Source: a virus. From it: DNA of 60,117 bases. Positions 29,401-33,651 of this stretch are shown here, piece by piece (positions within the stretch are counted from its first letter, which is position 1; each line of letters begins with the position of its first letter). The notes below the pieces were generated by a model. The model was not told where the DNA came from, made no database searches, and saw nothing but the letters and a program-made list of their open reading frames with translations. Location: positions 1-60,117 of the IMG/VR virus record IMGVR_UViG_3300042310_000265; one strand, given 5' to 3'. The position numbers and the translations under genes were made by a program.

Positions 29401-29414
29401 AAAAGAAAAACTAA
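20442..29414 (+). CDS. Giant polyvalent protein, 2,990 aa (peptidase-, GNAT- and ART-like domains)
   Basis: Start chosen at ATG 20,442, just after the upstream stop. Residues 1-45 hold three QWxPPEDELD units. A helical region (to about 620) precedes a metallopeptidase-like domain with HEMQH at 717-721 and glutamates at 800-805. Residues 1,354-1,914 contain WSGVNDAIDRL (about 1,400), a DRHQAGREEGY core and GGEGMKGFYDTILP (about 1,834), a domain set common in giant phage proteins. Residues 1,922-2,066 are GNAT-like (NKGFGQALYREIAKYA), and 2,074-2,293 resemble ART-PolyVal ADP-ribosyltransferases (HFGSKEASIQRA, DGLKYKNEFEDKGSTSYVIF). The C-terminal part includes a second GNAT-like element (SLYKRFGFEVVGE). 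A seven-residue [IL][QR]F[LM]PxE motif occurs at five domain borders. Likely injected effectors; individual activities are inferred. Confidence 0.72.
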   Translation: MAWQPPEDELDSNVLQQWKPPEDELDKNLPDQWSPPEDELDNSPTKIKDVGALKQMKDSGQKLTYDQERVLFDAEDKKPFTQKVSEAVNTFVPTAIDIAKQLGSGAGEFIYKGVLKPIDAMSQSPEEAEKTLKEAGNIWRSGAHGFGQDIQETADAGVRFAMFGSDFTDKLLGRSENERFEKYMLRQGMREFSQKVYEDNPDAAARLLSENPLLQKLAYAAALAQGGTKEEAELAQKAYSELVLESGLKKEDINENVALFAEVLSPLSLPGTNTATKFLNKGTTKFVQKTGELALKGVAAPIAKGIEKTAGVVEAGIEGAQNLSRKIGEYTVGDPDTLLKATVTTAAAPVRIPAKMVRGIARTVYDVASEAGPGRIGMFERAGKKLDSGALTKKLFSSEALGGKGRARVADWAVRQTNAIVQPAVNGAVLNVALGLPDIESATDLGYMAGVGAGIGGFGGSRLQERGMALFDPTTSLAQKIDAVVTPDPMGLRRDQDADIKRFLSTADSSLVDSINELSNVNNIKSALEVKIKNLEGRRDAQIRKEDSARIQRDINNLKAQRIELEKVNPETENEIKRQVQLSFADAMDLAKTTGAAAGLSNIEVKVLKPEQMDQFYRDKFGKTLTDAESVVKQLVGNPNLSPSEQELLTRADATIRQYLSDVAGASTARGFAISERPDVPEHLRMQNQKGATVVINGDLVSQMGRDGLNLSRVINHEMQHALSNFTEVRQMLDPIRRQLFDQKIQNPDGTFDVVSSGMITDAELDKYAIQYAAGMDASGGASFLGQFANQDQLRAYMKEEVLSELAGLSGASHGDLRSGLDSVGRQAVDWLETKTKTGALKTIKEGLRQFGIGFDDQGKFTSVLGTNLPPEAFSMIRQYQRKMRDLNESLVYNSSPLKDAPEIPLTALATNRALQERYKHSDFFEQQQVVTLESPDGSKQEVVVPADAKLDRFVGQYRFANGQLVDEQGNPISLGPDIPLQAMPDGTSVSLDTRIARNPDGSPRILSPRESKRRAKQRGEIIRKAVDDAPDDESGVRLEDMGNGNYRGTLSPTQIEAINNLPNDIVAPSLKRKIAFFNDILGRKDGSIVEIEYQAALRDGKYRALKPQLRTEIPIGFQFDKQGNFLMTTMSLSRMYDKANAWAAKRPRNLRLWGGDMTKFWDSVRQYLMNHQKGLQGHIGLNADPEIAMQMKNRINDLFNVYRKETREANPERTILPKRRGQDPMDVVIRSRRMDRINSFDETALPKMPFQYELAVQNYLPAENPFAELQDAQQFAKAMEVDEELVNRAIAGDIEPLELQLHEQDLLRPAEYIDVSNGKIRVRSMFDPTQAIFEQGESNPESPSQLQFLPSEIEAPSGERGFQSKLQMEIQSKFLGAMATPEQLKAVLNNPQNVKAEEVKWSGVNDAIDRLASENNGKVPVQELLNYLRDEGQVKFEEVTIGYDNEIQKIADQYRIKIEDEYGEKAFYDEFDEPLELDEVPPQLLDAIYKAGKKPEPSYAQYQLPGGENYREVVMAMPSQKGVQILKDGKVVWEDNEITPTGKQISDLKYQYPESKGYSVVGKGSEQYTSSHFPEIPNYVAHMRLNERTIQDVGYAIRNTESGRKGPVKATRAEAEADLKQYPASYSLEIVEVPRNVDGLFIEELQSDRHQAGREEGYTEDTKPLLIEEEKRLDSIREKIQFLEENGIDEDNPTPEYRSLDAEFINLARRLQGGSIRAVPDAPFRKDWSLQLFKRALRDAVESGKQWIGWTTGETQAERYDLSKQIGKVVWNEDTKMLTAYDPSQKKTVIQESNITSEKLADYVGKEVAQKLVEQSPDEDMDRQISGLDLKVGGEGMKGFYDTILPKELGKYVAKMGGKVEKSEIVIEKPSTFTKFTRTPNSVPEIINVREKTAPIWRVNITPQMENVVRAGQLQFMPAEQTINKVPTQEELDAMKALLPKYTSKLRNINKNEKYITVYDENGKHAGSAEIYVNKPDNFISIEWIDTTIQKNKGFGQALYREIAKYAQQQNIDTIEGEIINKKAVKRREELFETISKSEGTLEGDYDEDPNKGYYADLTSKVPPDIRFMPAEVDARYIDLEAKAKAGDKEAEAEAIAIVENIAKNAGGIEAWHFGSFDPSYDPIPKTKKGMHFGSKEASIQRAFDKQPEDERRSLEIFEENGLWYWKTNTNESLDGFSTKQLAENNANNAIAEMWMYQDYDYNDVGNLTKTYLFFNNLKTVKDQGDNWNDTIIKSKEEGYDGLKYKNEFEDKGSTSYVIFNPQQAKSADPFTYDDAGALIPLSERFQSATPDIRFLPAEQGEPEGLQGIELPQTYRRISDMIPPLRDIEPPVRPVQALPNIQFLPEEKTPTAKEVLKKPLENLPLKEVSTWTEIQKAPIITLKDLIGKKVFPTFADITSAGRVFKGIDSSELLIPIETHGGPEWPLIQPEKVGEETNIWSNQGAGVSTTKAKRAEEGAIMLVTLMDKNAHLSNTEVANAIIGTNLAYVKDGRITKNNLKLLNKKIKEEEAFKDFVGIDSTEINDYVAKLPFQGDKSRARLATILSSKEAESLGSANVQRILDEMRSPAFEGGRIGDSVIALQLSKGAPVVKLSESGAMTHPSYQYAVRGKVIGKFARPINAEMIYDDFLAQRRLEGKPTSGDRRAIDLAKPVQIITKEIANRIPQTPYKYLKSAQHAKLLKYALENDWKDSAVAKNKGGISPAEFIDTLNSSEAKVALNDYTLDSVKKEIKDGKLNLYQLGDSKVFFGTKNSDPASDYGLDPKDYGFGENEKTLTLVLNAERGTAGMGDAIMMKALSEGVTALDCFAIKNSRYPDGMLPSLYKRFGFEVVGEIPFDPQYYTPQKLADIKLFWKNNGWDESTGLPSVVMMKWKGNENDRTRSLRDIAGKAPAGIRERNSSPIRDTEGYFGRTDIGQGGGSQGGLQQGDSGRGRGSQGDALQGIQLGRGTINAIQELFGMNDAELKNLGINPSQIQTIKKAIGYSTEKKKN
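29071..29292 (+). CDS. Nested gene in the +1 frame, 73 aa
   Basis: Lies wholly inside the 3' part of the giant gene in another frame. A strong GGAAGGG (29,056-29,062) sits eight bases before ATG 29,071, unusual in a window where most starts lack such a site. The product is a well-balanced acidic helical protein (EQEAYETLLVKLQQVFG, LILDRVEAHKGDYSKVTLDEVEG) resembling small addiction-module or phage accessory proteins. In the same stretch the giant frame reads as low-complexity Gly/Gln/Arg, which suggests that this frame is the constrained one. Confidence 0.5.
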   Translation: MTEQEAYETLLVKLQQVFGNEIPHLSETQKDILDGLILDRVEAHKGDYSKVTLDEVEGVREMLYKEFSLAEAQ

Positions 29415-29416
29415 CT

Positions 29417-29572
29417 ATGCCTCTACGAAAATGTGCTTCCCAAAATTGTTTTAATCGCAATGTCTCTGCTGAAGTGAAGGCTGGAAAACCAGTCAAGCAG
29501 GCAGTTGCAATTGCATACTCTGTGCAACGCAAGGCGAGGGCAAAAAAAGCGGCGGCAAAACGCAAAAAATAA
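29417..29572 (+). CDS. Conserved small basic phage protein, 51 aa
   Basis: MPLRKCASQNCFNRNVSAEVKAG is followed by KPVKQAVAIAYSVQRKAR and a Lys/Ala tail. Very similar short proteins (MPLKK...NV..E...GKPxKQAVAIA) occur across phages of many hosts, often at the end of structural or early clusters. A nucleic-acid-binding role is possible from charge, but the function is unknown. It ends seven bases before the tRNA. Confidence 0.8.
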   Translation: MPLRKCASQNCFNRNVSAEVKAGKPVKQAVAIAYSVQRKARAKKAAAKRKK

Positions 29573-29579
29573 TTTTATC

Positions 29580-29648
29580 GCAGGATAGAGAAAAGGTATC
29601 TCGGTAGGCCCATAACCTACAGTTGAGGGTTCGATTCCCTCTCCTGCA
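29580..29648 (+). tRNA. tRNA-Met-like (CAT), slightly degenerate
   Basis: Cloverleaf drawn by hand: acceptor GCAGGA pairs with TCCTGC (the seventh pair is T-C), D-arm GAGA/TCTC with GG in its loop, anticodon stem GTAGG/CCTAC with loop CCCATAA, short variable region AGTT, T-arm GAGGG/CCCTC with loop TTCGATT, discriminator A. The anticodon is CAT. Position 33 is C instead of the near-universal U, and position 8 is A instead of U, so it may be a decaying or initiator-like tRNA. Confidence 0.75.
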
Positions 29649-29649
29649 A

Positions 29650-29837
29650 CCCCGCGAAGCTAGTGTTTATGCGGGTCTGCGGACTGCTTGGGTTTTTGAT
29701 CAAGCGTCAAGCAAAAATGTTTTTACTATGACACAACGGATAAAAATAGTTCTTGATAACCCAAGCGGGTTTGGTATTGTGATCCCAGATCGGAGGCGCA
29801 ACGCCGACGACGAACCAACAAAACTCAAAATAAAAAA
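29650..29837 (+). promoter_or_regulatory. Promoter-operator module A and leader
   Basis: The 188 bases hold no gene. A stem CCCGC (29,651) / GCGGG (29,671) and a GCTTG / CAAGC stem come first. A sigma70-like promoter follows: TTGATA at 29,753-29,758, 16-base spacer, TATTGT at 29,775-29,780. The spacer contains the inverted repeat AACCC-AAGC-GGGTT (29,758-29,771), well placed as an operator. The transcribed leader carries GGCG-CAA-CGCC and an A-rich lead into the ATG at 29,838. The same layout recurs at 31,825-31,974. It probably drives the early small-gene operon. Confidence 0.65.
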
Positions 29838-30371
29838 ATGAACACTCAAGACGAATACCAAACAGCATTCCGAATCGCTTCAGACTATTTGCAGTTTTCA
29901 GAAAACTGCGCGAGTCAGGGACAGAGAGCAGGAAAATTAAGCGGCAATGAAACTCACTTCGTTCAGCAACGATTGTATGATCTTTCTGGGCAAGAAGCTA
30001 ATTTGATCGATCACCCTTTCTACGATGAGTGGAAGTGCCTGCAAACAAAGGCAGGAAAAAAACGAGTGGCGGCACAACTTCAATTTATTGCTAAAAACCT
30101 ATTGTTTACTTTTAAAGACAAGTATCCCCACTTCTACGCTCAAGTCACAGGATCACCAAAAATTGTTCAGCCACTTGCCAACATTGCTTTGAATACACAA
30201 ACAGAATACAAAATTAAAAATCGCTATACTGGAGAAAGATTGACTCGCAACAAAGGGCAACTTGCTTGGAGTCACCATGCGCGAGGTTTAGTTTTTAAAA
30301 CAAGAAAAGCGGCAGAAAAAATTGCCAATAATTTTCCACAAGAAGCAGTAGTTTATCAACTGGAGGCTTAA
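29838..30371 (+). CDS. Early-region hypothetical protein, 177 aa
   Basis: First gene after promoter A. Soluble, mixed alpha/beta. The C-terminal half (YKIKNRYTGERLTRNKGQLAW, GLVFKTRKAAEKIANNF) resembles the short beta-hairpin plus helix units found in small phage proteins that copy parameters such as GxxFKTRKAA. The first 110 residues are helical with two Cys. Family not recognised. It is read in line with the next gene, one base apart. Confidence 0.6.
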   Translation: MNTQDEYQTAFRIASDYLQFSENCASQGQRAGKLSGNETHFVQQRLYDLSGQEANLIDHPFYDEWKCLQTKAGKKRVAAQLQFIAKNLLFTFKDKYPHFYAQVTGSPKIVQPLANIALNTQTEYKIKNRYTGERLTRNKGQLAWSHHARGLVFKTRKAAEKIANNFPQEAVVYQLEA

Positions 30372-30372
30372 A

Positions 30373-30726
30373 ATGAACATCACCAAGAAACAAGTCTTGC
30401 AGGCTATAAAAGAAGTCATTGAAGCATACTTCAATCCAGATTCTCCAGAAGCACTTGCTTGTGCCATCTATCAACTTCGCAAGGTATATAAAAACTATGA
30501 CACAACTTCTGCTTGCAAACCCAACCTGATTCGATATCCTCAAGCCATGAACCTGACCAACAAAACACAGTCCGAAATCAAAGCGCACCTCAAGCGCACT
30601 CGCAAAACACGGGTGCGTGAGACTTGCGCCAAATACAACACGGCAAGCTACGCTCAAGCCTCGTTCCTCGAAACAGCAGACCTCTGCGCCCGGATCAACG
30701 CTCACCTCGCATCACTTAAAAAATAA
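30373..30726 (+). CDS. Early-region hypothetical protein, 117 aa
   Basis: Helical N-terminus (ITKKQVLQAIKEVIEAYFNPDSPEA) and a basic C-terminal half (IKAHLKRTRKTRVRETCAKYN). No clear domain. Codon choice becomes more C-rich towards the 3' end. It lies in the promoter A operon. Basic character suggests nucleic-acid contact, but this is weak inference. Confidence 0.55.
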   Translation: MNITKKQVLQAIKEVIEAYFNPDSPEALACAIYQLRKVYKNYDTTSACKPNLIRYPQAMNLTNKTQSEIKAHLKRTRKTRVRETCAKYNTASYAQASFLETADLCARINAHLASLKK

Positions 30727-30730
30727 TACC

Positions 30731-30997
30731 ATGAACATCACACCACCCACAATCCATCTGAACGGAACATCGCCACAAGAACTCTGGAAAGGCTACGAGG
30801 CGGCATACGATGCCGTCCGAGCCGCGCAGGAGGCATTAGGCAAGATTGAGTTCAACTCTCGCGATTACTATGTGCAATCACCATTGGCATGGGATAAGGC
30901 ACAGGAAGATCGCTACGAGCAACGCCGCGCCTTGGATCAGGTCGAGGAGTATTTGCTACAGCATCTGCTCGCGATTCGCAGGCAGAGTGGCATTTGA
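30731..30997 (+). CDS. Conserved small phage protein, 88 aa
   Basis: Start chosen at ATG 30,731 after the upstream stop; a longer in-frame reading overlaps the previous gene. Contents: PTIHLNGTSPQELWKGYEAAYDAVRAAQEAL, then FNSRDYY and a helical C-terminus. The HLNGTS...L...Y..A..A...A..AL...FN.RDYY pattern is a recurring small phage/prophage protein of unknown role. All parts look intact. Confidence 0.75.
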   Translation: MNITPPTIHLNGTSPQELWKGYEAAYDAVRAAQEALGKIEFNSRDYYVQSPLAWDKAQEDRYEQRRALDQVEEYLLQHLLAIRRQSGI

Positions 30998-31027
30998 CAA
31001 TGGATACCCTTACGGCATTTTTGCGCG

Positions 31028-31252
31028 ATGGCGCGACCTGTAAACCACCCTGCTTTCCCTTTTGCTGGAGGAACGAATCCTCCAGTCAAGAGCAATAGCG
31101 GTATGTCCATGCGCGACTGGTTTGCAGGTTCAGCCTTGCAGGGGTATCGAGCGAGTGATAAATTTTCCCAAGCCGATTCGCGTTTAGTTGCTGACCTGTC
31201 ATTCAGGGATGCGGATGCGATGCTGGATAAACGACAAAACGAAAATATATGA
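31028..31252 (+). CDS. Conserved small phage protein, 74 aa
   Basis: Contains SGMSMRDWFAGSALQGY and a C-terminal ADAMLDKRQNE. The GMSxRDWFAxxAxxG motif followed by A.AMLxxR is widespread in small phage and prophage proteins of unknown function. Its ATG lies 30 bases after the previous stop. The stop overlaps the next gene. Confidence 0.75.
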   Translation: MARPVNHPAFPFAGGTNPPVKSNSGMSMRDWFAGSALQGYRASDKFSQADSRLVADLSFRDADAMLDKRQNENI

Positions 31253-31530
31253 ATAAAGAAAATAACATTGACAACGAAACGCCGGGAACCCCGGAAGAAG
31301 AGATCGCCAACAGCATCGATGCGGTGCTTGCCAAGGTCGATTTCGACAAGATCACCAAAGACGATGTGTTCCATGATCTCATGCATAACTCGAAACTTTT
31401 CAGCTTCCGATTGATGGTTGCCTCGGCATTGCTGGAGCAACTCCACATTCGTGATCTCGCAAAATCTGGCGAGGCAACTCCTGACAATGTTGTCAGGTTT
31501 AATGACGAAGATCAGGAACCGAAATCGTGA
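31249..31530 (+). CDS. Early-region hypothetical protein, 93 aa
   Basis: Acidic N-terminus (NKENNIDNETPGTPEEEIANS) followed by a helical core (HDLMHNSKLFSFRLMVASALLEQLHI) and an acidic tail. No membrane segment or known motif. Overlaps both neighbours by four bases, so it is translated with them. Function unknown. Confidence 0.55.
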   Translation: MNKENNIDNETPGTPEEEIANSIDAVLAKVDFDKITKDDVFHDLMHNSKLFSFRLMVASALLEQLHIRDLAKSGEATPDNVVRFNDEDQEPKS

Positions 31531-31670
31531 AGACAATCAAAGACTCTGAATGGTCTAGAAACGGAAAAGGTGACAAACCTCGCACCGATACGCAGTCCAA
31601 AAAGTATCAGGAAAACTTCGACGCCATCGACTGGACGGCACACAAAAAATCAAAGCAAAATGAAAAGTAA
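31527..31670 (+). CDS. Small hypothetical protein, 47 aa (GTG start)
   Basis: Starts at GTG 31,527 overlapping the upstream stop (GTGA). The product is KTIKDSEWSRNGKGDKPRTD followed by YQENFDAIDWTAHKK. The Y..NFD.IDW motif is seen in tiny phage proteins of unknown role. The 3' end overlaps the next gene by 11 bases. Too short for firm assignment. Confidence 0.55.
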   Translation: MKTIKDSEWSRNGKGDKPRTDTQSKKYQENFDAIDWTAHKKSKQNEK

Positions 31671-31824
31671 AAATGACACTCTCCCATCTTCTGTTCGACG
31701 CTTCTTGAGTGAGATCGGAAAGCGTGGTGGAAGCGCATCGACCGATAAAAAAAGATTGGCGGCGGCAATCAATGGACTCAAAGGCGGAAGACCTCGCAAA
31801 ACTGCGGTAGCCTGCGAAGCCTGA
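31660..31824 (+). CDS. Small basic GGRPRK protein, 54 aa
   Basis: Start ATG 31,660. Reads SVRRFLSEIGKRGGSASTDKK, then INGLKGGRPRKTA. The G[KR]xGGxA....R..A.xNGxKGGRPRK motif is common in small bacterial and phage proteins, often described as DNA-binding or hypothetical. It is the last gene before promoter module B, and its stop lies in the conserved GCGAAGCCTGA part of that module. Confidence 0.7.
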   Translation: MKSKNDTLPSSVRRFLSEIGKRGGSASTDKKRLAAAINGLKGGRPRKTAVACEA

Positions 31825-31974
31825 TTCTATCGGCATCTGCGGGTGTCAATAGATTTTTGAAGTGTGACAAAAATATTTTTTAAAATAATTATTGCAAACC
31901 CAAGCAGGTTGCCTATTGTTGAATCCATCGAAGGCGCAACGCCGACGAACCAAAAACAAAAACCAAATAAAAAA
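31825..31974 (+). promoter_or_regulatory. Promoter-operator module B and leader
   Basis: 150 bases without a gene. Promoter: TTGCAA at 31,892-31,897, 16-base spacer, TATTGT at 31,914-31,919. The spacer holds AACC-CAAGCA-GGTT, related to the operator of module A. The leader again has GGCG-CAA-CGCC, then CGACGAACCA and an A-rich run to the ATG at 31,975. The overall match to module A implies a duplicated, co-regulated control region. Confidence 0.65.
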
Positions 31975-32349
31975 ATGACAACAGCAACACAACTCAAAGC
32001 AGGCACAGAAACAGGTTCATTGATGAATCACATTATTAGCGGATGCCGTATGTCTGCTCCAGAAACAGGAATGGGTGCAACGATCCTTGGATGGACTGAT
32101 CGCCGCGCCTGCACAATTACCGAAGTGAGTAAGAGCGGCAAGCGTGTCGGAATCGTTGAAGACATTGCAACCCGTGTTGACAAAAACGGAATGAGCGACT
32201 CTCAAGAATACTCTTTCGAGCGCGGGACGGGATCGCCAACCTTTTTCACCCTTCGCAAAAATGGCGCATGGGTTCGCCAAGGCGAATCAATTCGCGGTCA
32301 GCGTCTCGCAATCGGCAAGCGTGATCACTACTACGATTATTCTTTTTAA
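31975..32349 (+). CDS. Conserved phage/plasmid protein, 124 aa
   Basis: ATG 31,975 is preferred because upstream in-frame codons lie across promoter B. The core GMGATILGWTDRRACTITEVS and the C-terminal FTLRKNGAWVRQGES ... GKRDHYYDYSF are hallmarks of a common phage/prophage protein of unknown function. It usually lies near DUF932 genes, as here. Length is normal. Probably expressed early and strongly. Confidence 0.72.
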   Translation: MTTATQLKAGTETGSLMNHIISGCRMSAPETGMGATILGWTDRRACTITEVSKSGKRVGIVEDIATRVDKNGMSDSQEYSFERGTGSPTFFTLRKNGAWVRQGESIRGQRLAIGKRDHYYDYSF

Positions 32350-32358
32350 TTTTAAATT

Positions 32359-32381
32359 GGCGAGGGTTCTATCCCCTCGCC
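32359..32381 (+). promoter_or_regulatory. Intergenic hairpin 1 (GGCGAGGG / CCCTCGCC)
   Basis: A perfect 8-bp G/C-rich stem with loop TTCTATC lies just after the upstream stop and 25 bases before ATG 32,407. It has no following T-run, so it is not a classical terminator. A similar, longer hairpin occurs at 33,203-33,228 before another early gene. Downstream is a run of AACCA units. A role in mRNA processing, stability or partial termination is possible. Confidence 0.6.
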
Positions 32382-32406
32382 CCACAACCAAACCAAACCA
32401 AACCAA

Positions 32407-33195
32407 ATGAACATCATCATCCCAACACTCGAAACTGAACTCGTAAACACGAACCCCATCACGGCAGTCCATGCCGCGCCAACCCGTAGCACCCGCTACG
32501 GATTCATCAGCACTCAAGAGATCGTCAATGCTCTCGGAGAGTCTGGCTACACTCCTCGTCAAATCCAGTATGGCAAAGTCCGCAAGGATGAGAACAAGGG
32601 ATTCCAAAAGCACATCATCAAATTCCAGCACCAAGATATCGCCAATATCGGCGGCGAGGTTGCTCCAGAATTCGTGCTGATCAATAGCCATGATGGAACC
32701 TCCTCGGCGCAACTCTCGCTCGGTCTGCGAGTGTTTGCCTGCTTGAATGGACTTGTCACAGGTGACATTTTCCAGACCTTGAAAGTCTATCATCGCAATA
32801 CCTCGGTGAGCGACTTCATCTCGGCGGCGAATGACCTTCGCTCCAATGTTCCTCAACTGGTCGAGCGTGTGAGCCTCTTCAAGCAGAAGGAACTCACGCA
32901 GGCGGCAACCAACCAATACATCATCGATGCGCTATCGCTCCGCTATGATGCGCCAAACGAGGAATCGACCTATGCTGACCAACGCGAATGGAACACTCGC
33001 CTGTTCTACTTGAATCGCGCTCGTCGCTACGCAGACGGCGGAACCAACCTTTGGCAAACATTCAATAGGGTGCAGGAGAACTTGACCAAAGGACGCCCCG
33101 GTTCTGGCATCCGCAAGCTGACTGCTCCAGCCGCTGACCTCAAAGTCAACAAGCAACTCTGGAACCTCACCGAGCAGTATCTTTTGAACAACTGA
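32407..33195 (+). CDS. DUF932 family protein
   Basis: 262 aa. Contains the DUF932 hallmarks: YGFISTQEIVNALGESGYTP near the N-terminus, HIIKFQHQDI, and the central INSHDGTSSAQLSLGLRVFACLNGL, then SVSDFISAANDL. Homologues occur in many phages and plasmids near recombination genes. The molecular role is not settled; resemblance to phage/plasmid-like conserved proteins involved in DNA metabolism has been suggested. Full-length and intact. Preceded by hairpin 1 and four AACCA units instead of a ribosome-binding site. Confidence 0.85.
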   Translation: MNIIIPTLETELVNTNPITAVHAAPTRSTRYGFISTQEIVNALGESGYTPRQIQYGKVRKDENKGFQKHIIKFQHQDIANIGGEVAPEFVLINSHDGTSSAQLSLGLRVFACLNGLVTGDIFQTLKVYHRNTSVSDFISAANDLRSNVPQLVERVSLFKQKELTQAATNQYIIDALSLRYDAPNEESTYADQREWNTRLFYLNRARRYADGGTNLWQTFNRVQENLTKGRPGSGIRKLTAPAADLKVNKQLWNLTEQYLLNN

Positions 33196-33202
33196 TCAAT
33201 CG

Positions 33203-33228
33203 GGGGCGGGGGAGCAATCCCTCGCCCC
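33203..33228 (+). promoter_or_regulatory. Intergenic hairpin 2 with GCAA tetraloop
   Basis: An 11-bp stem (GGGGCGGGGGA pairing with TCCCTCGCCCC, one G-T pair) closes on GCAA, a GNRA-type tetraloop. It begins seven bases after the DUF932 stop and ends 15 bases before ATG 33,244, joined by an A-rich linker. No T-run follows. Shape and position repeat hairpin 1. Confidence 0.68.
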
Positions 33229-33243
33229 ATAACAAAAATAAAA

Positions 33244-33492
33244 ATGAAAAATATTTTGCAAAAACTTTTCGAGATTCGCGGAACCCGTCCAGCAACAAAA
33301 CGCGAGCGTGAAGTGGCAACGCATCTAGCGTCTGGATTCACAAATCAGCAGACCGCAGACTTGCTCGGAATCAGCATCAAGACTGTCGAAAAACATCGCG
33401 ACAATCTGCACAAGAAATTTTTATTCCGTAACACGGCAGACCTGACCAGATGGGCATTGGCGCAGGGTCTGTTAAAAAATGAATGGCTATAA
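33244..33492 (+). CDS. LuxR-type HTH transcription regulator (HTH only)
   Basis: 82 aa made almost entirely of a GerE/LuxR DNA-binding domain: REREVATHLASGFTNQQTADLLGISIKTVEKHR, then LHKKFLFRNTADLTRWAL. The residues expected in the recognition helix (IKTVEKHR) are intact. There is no receiver or ligand domain. Promoter C with a palindromic spacer lies 9 bases downstream, and modules A and B upstream carry related half-sites. It is therefore a candidate regulator of the early operons. Binding is inference. Confidence 0.82.
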   Translation: MKNILQKLFEIRGTRPATKREREVATHLASGFTNQQTADLLGISIKTVEKHRDNLHKKFLFRNTADLTRWALAQGLLKNEWL

Positions 33493-33500
33493 AAAAAATA

Positions 33501-33530
33501 TTGACCACCCAAAGCGGTTGGGTTTAATAT
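33501..33530 (+). promoter_or_regulatory. Promoter C with palindromic spacer
   Basis: TTGACC at 33,501-33,506 and TAATAT at 33,525-33,530, 18 bases apart. The spacer is the inverted repeat ACCCAA-AGCGG-TTGGGT (33,507-33,523). It shares the ACCCAA half-site with modules A and B. Transcription would start just upstream of the small membrane-protein gene at 33,538, leaving almost no leader. Confidence 0.6.
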
Positions 33531-33537
33531 CCGAAAT

Positions 33538-33651
33538 ATGGAAATACCAACAACAATAGTTCTCCAGCATTGCTGGGATGCGTTTGTAGCACTCGCGCCA
33601 ATCGCGGGACTCGCTCTCTTAACCCTGCTTTTAACCATAAACAAAAAATGA
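33538..33651 (+). CDS. Small membrane protein, 37 aa
   Basis: MEIPTTIVLQHCWDAFV is followed by a hydrophobic helix (ALAPIAGLALLTLLLTI) and NKK. One transmembrane segment. It directly follows promoter C and overlaps the next gene by four bases. Too short for a family call, but coding is supported by coupling and position. May act with the next membrane protein at the host inner membrane. Confidence 0.55.
   Translation: MEIPTTIVLQHCWDAFVALAPIAGLALLTLLLTINKK

Noticed and set aside
29623-29841. 72-codon + strand frame starting inside the tRNA
   Set aside because: It begins in the T-arm of the tRNA and runs across promoter A and its operator; the conserved DNA is explained by regulation, and no protein-like pattern is kept in module B.
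31004-31034. TTGACA near 31,005 as promoter
   Set aside because: The expected -10 position reads ATTTTT, a poor match, and the flanking genes are already in one operon.
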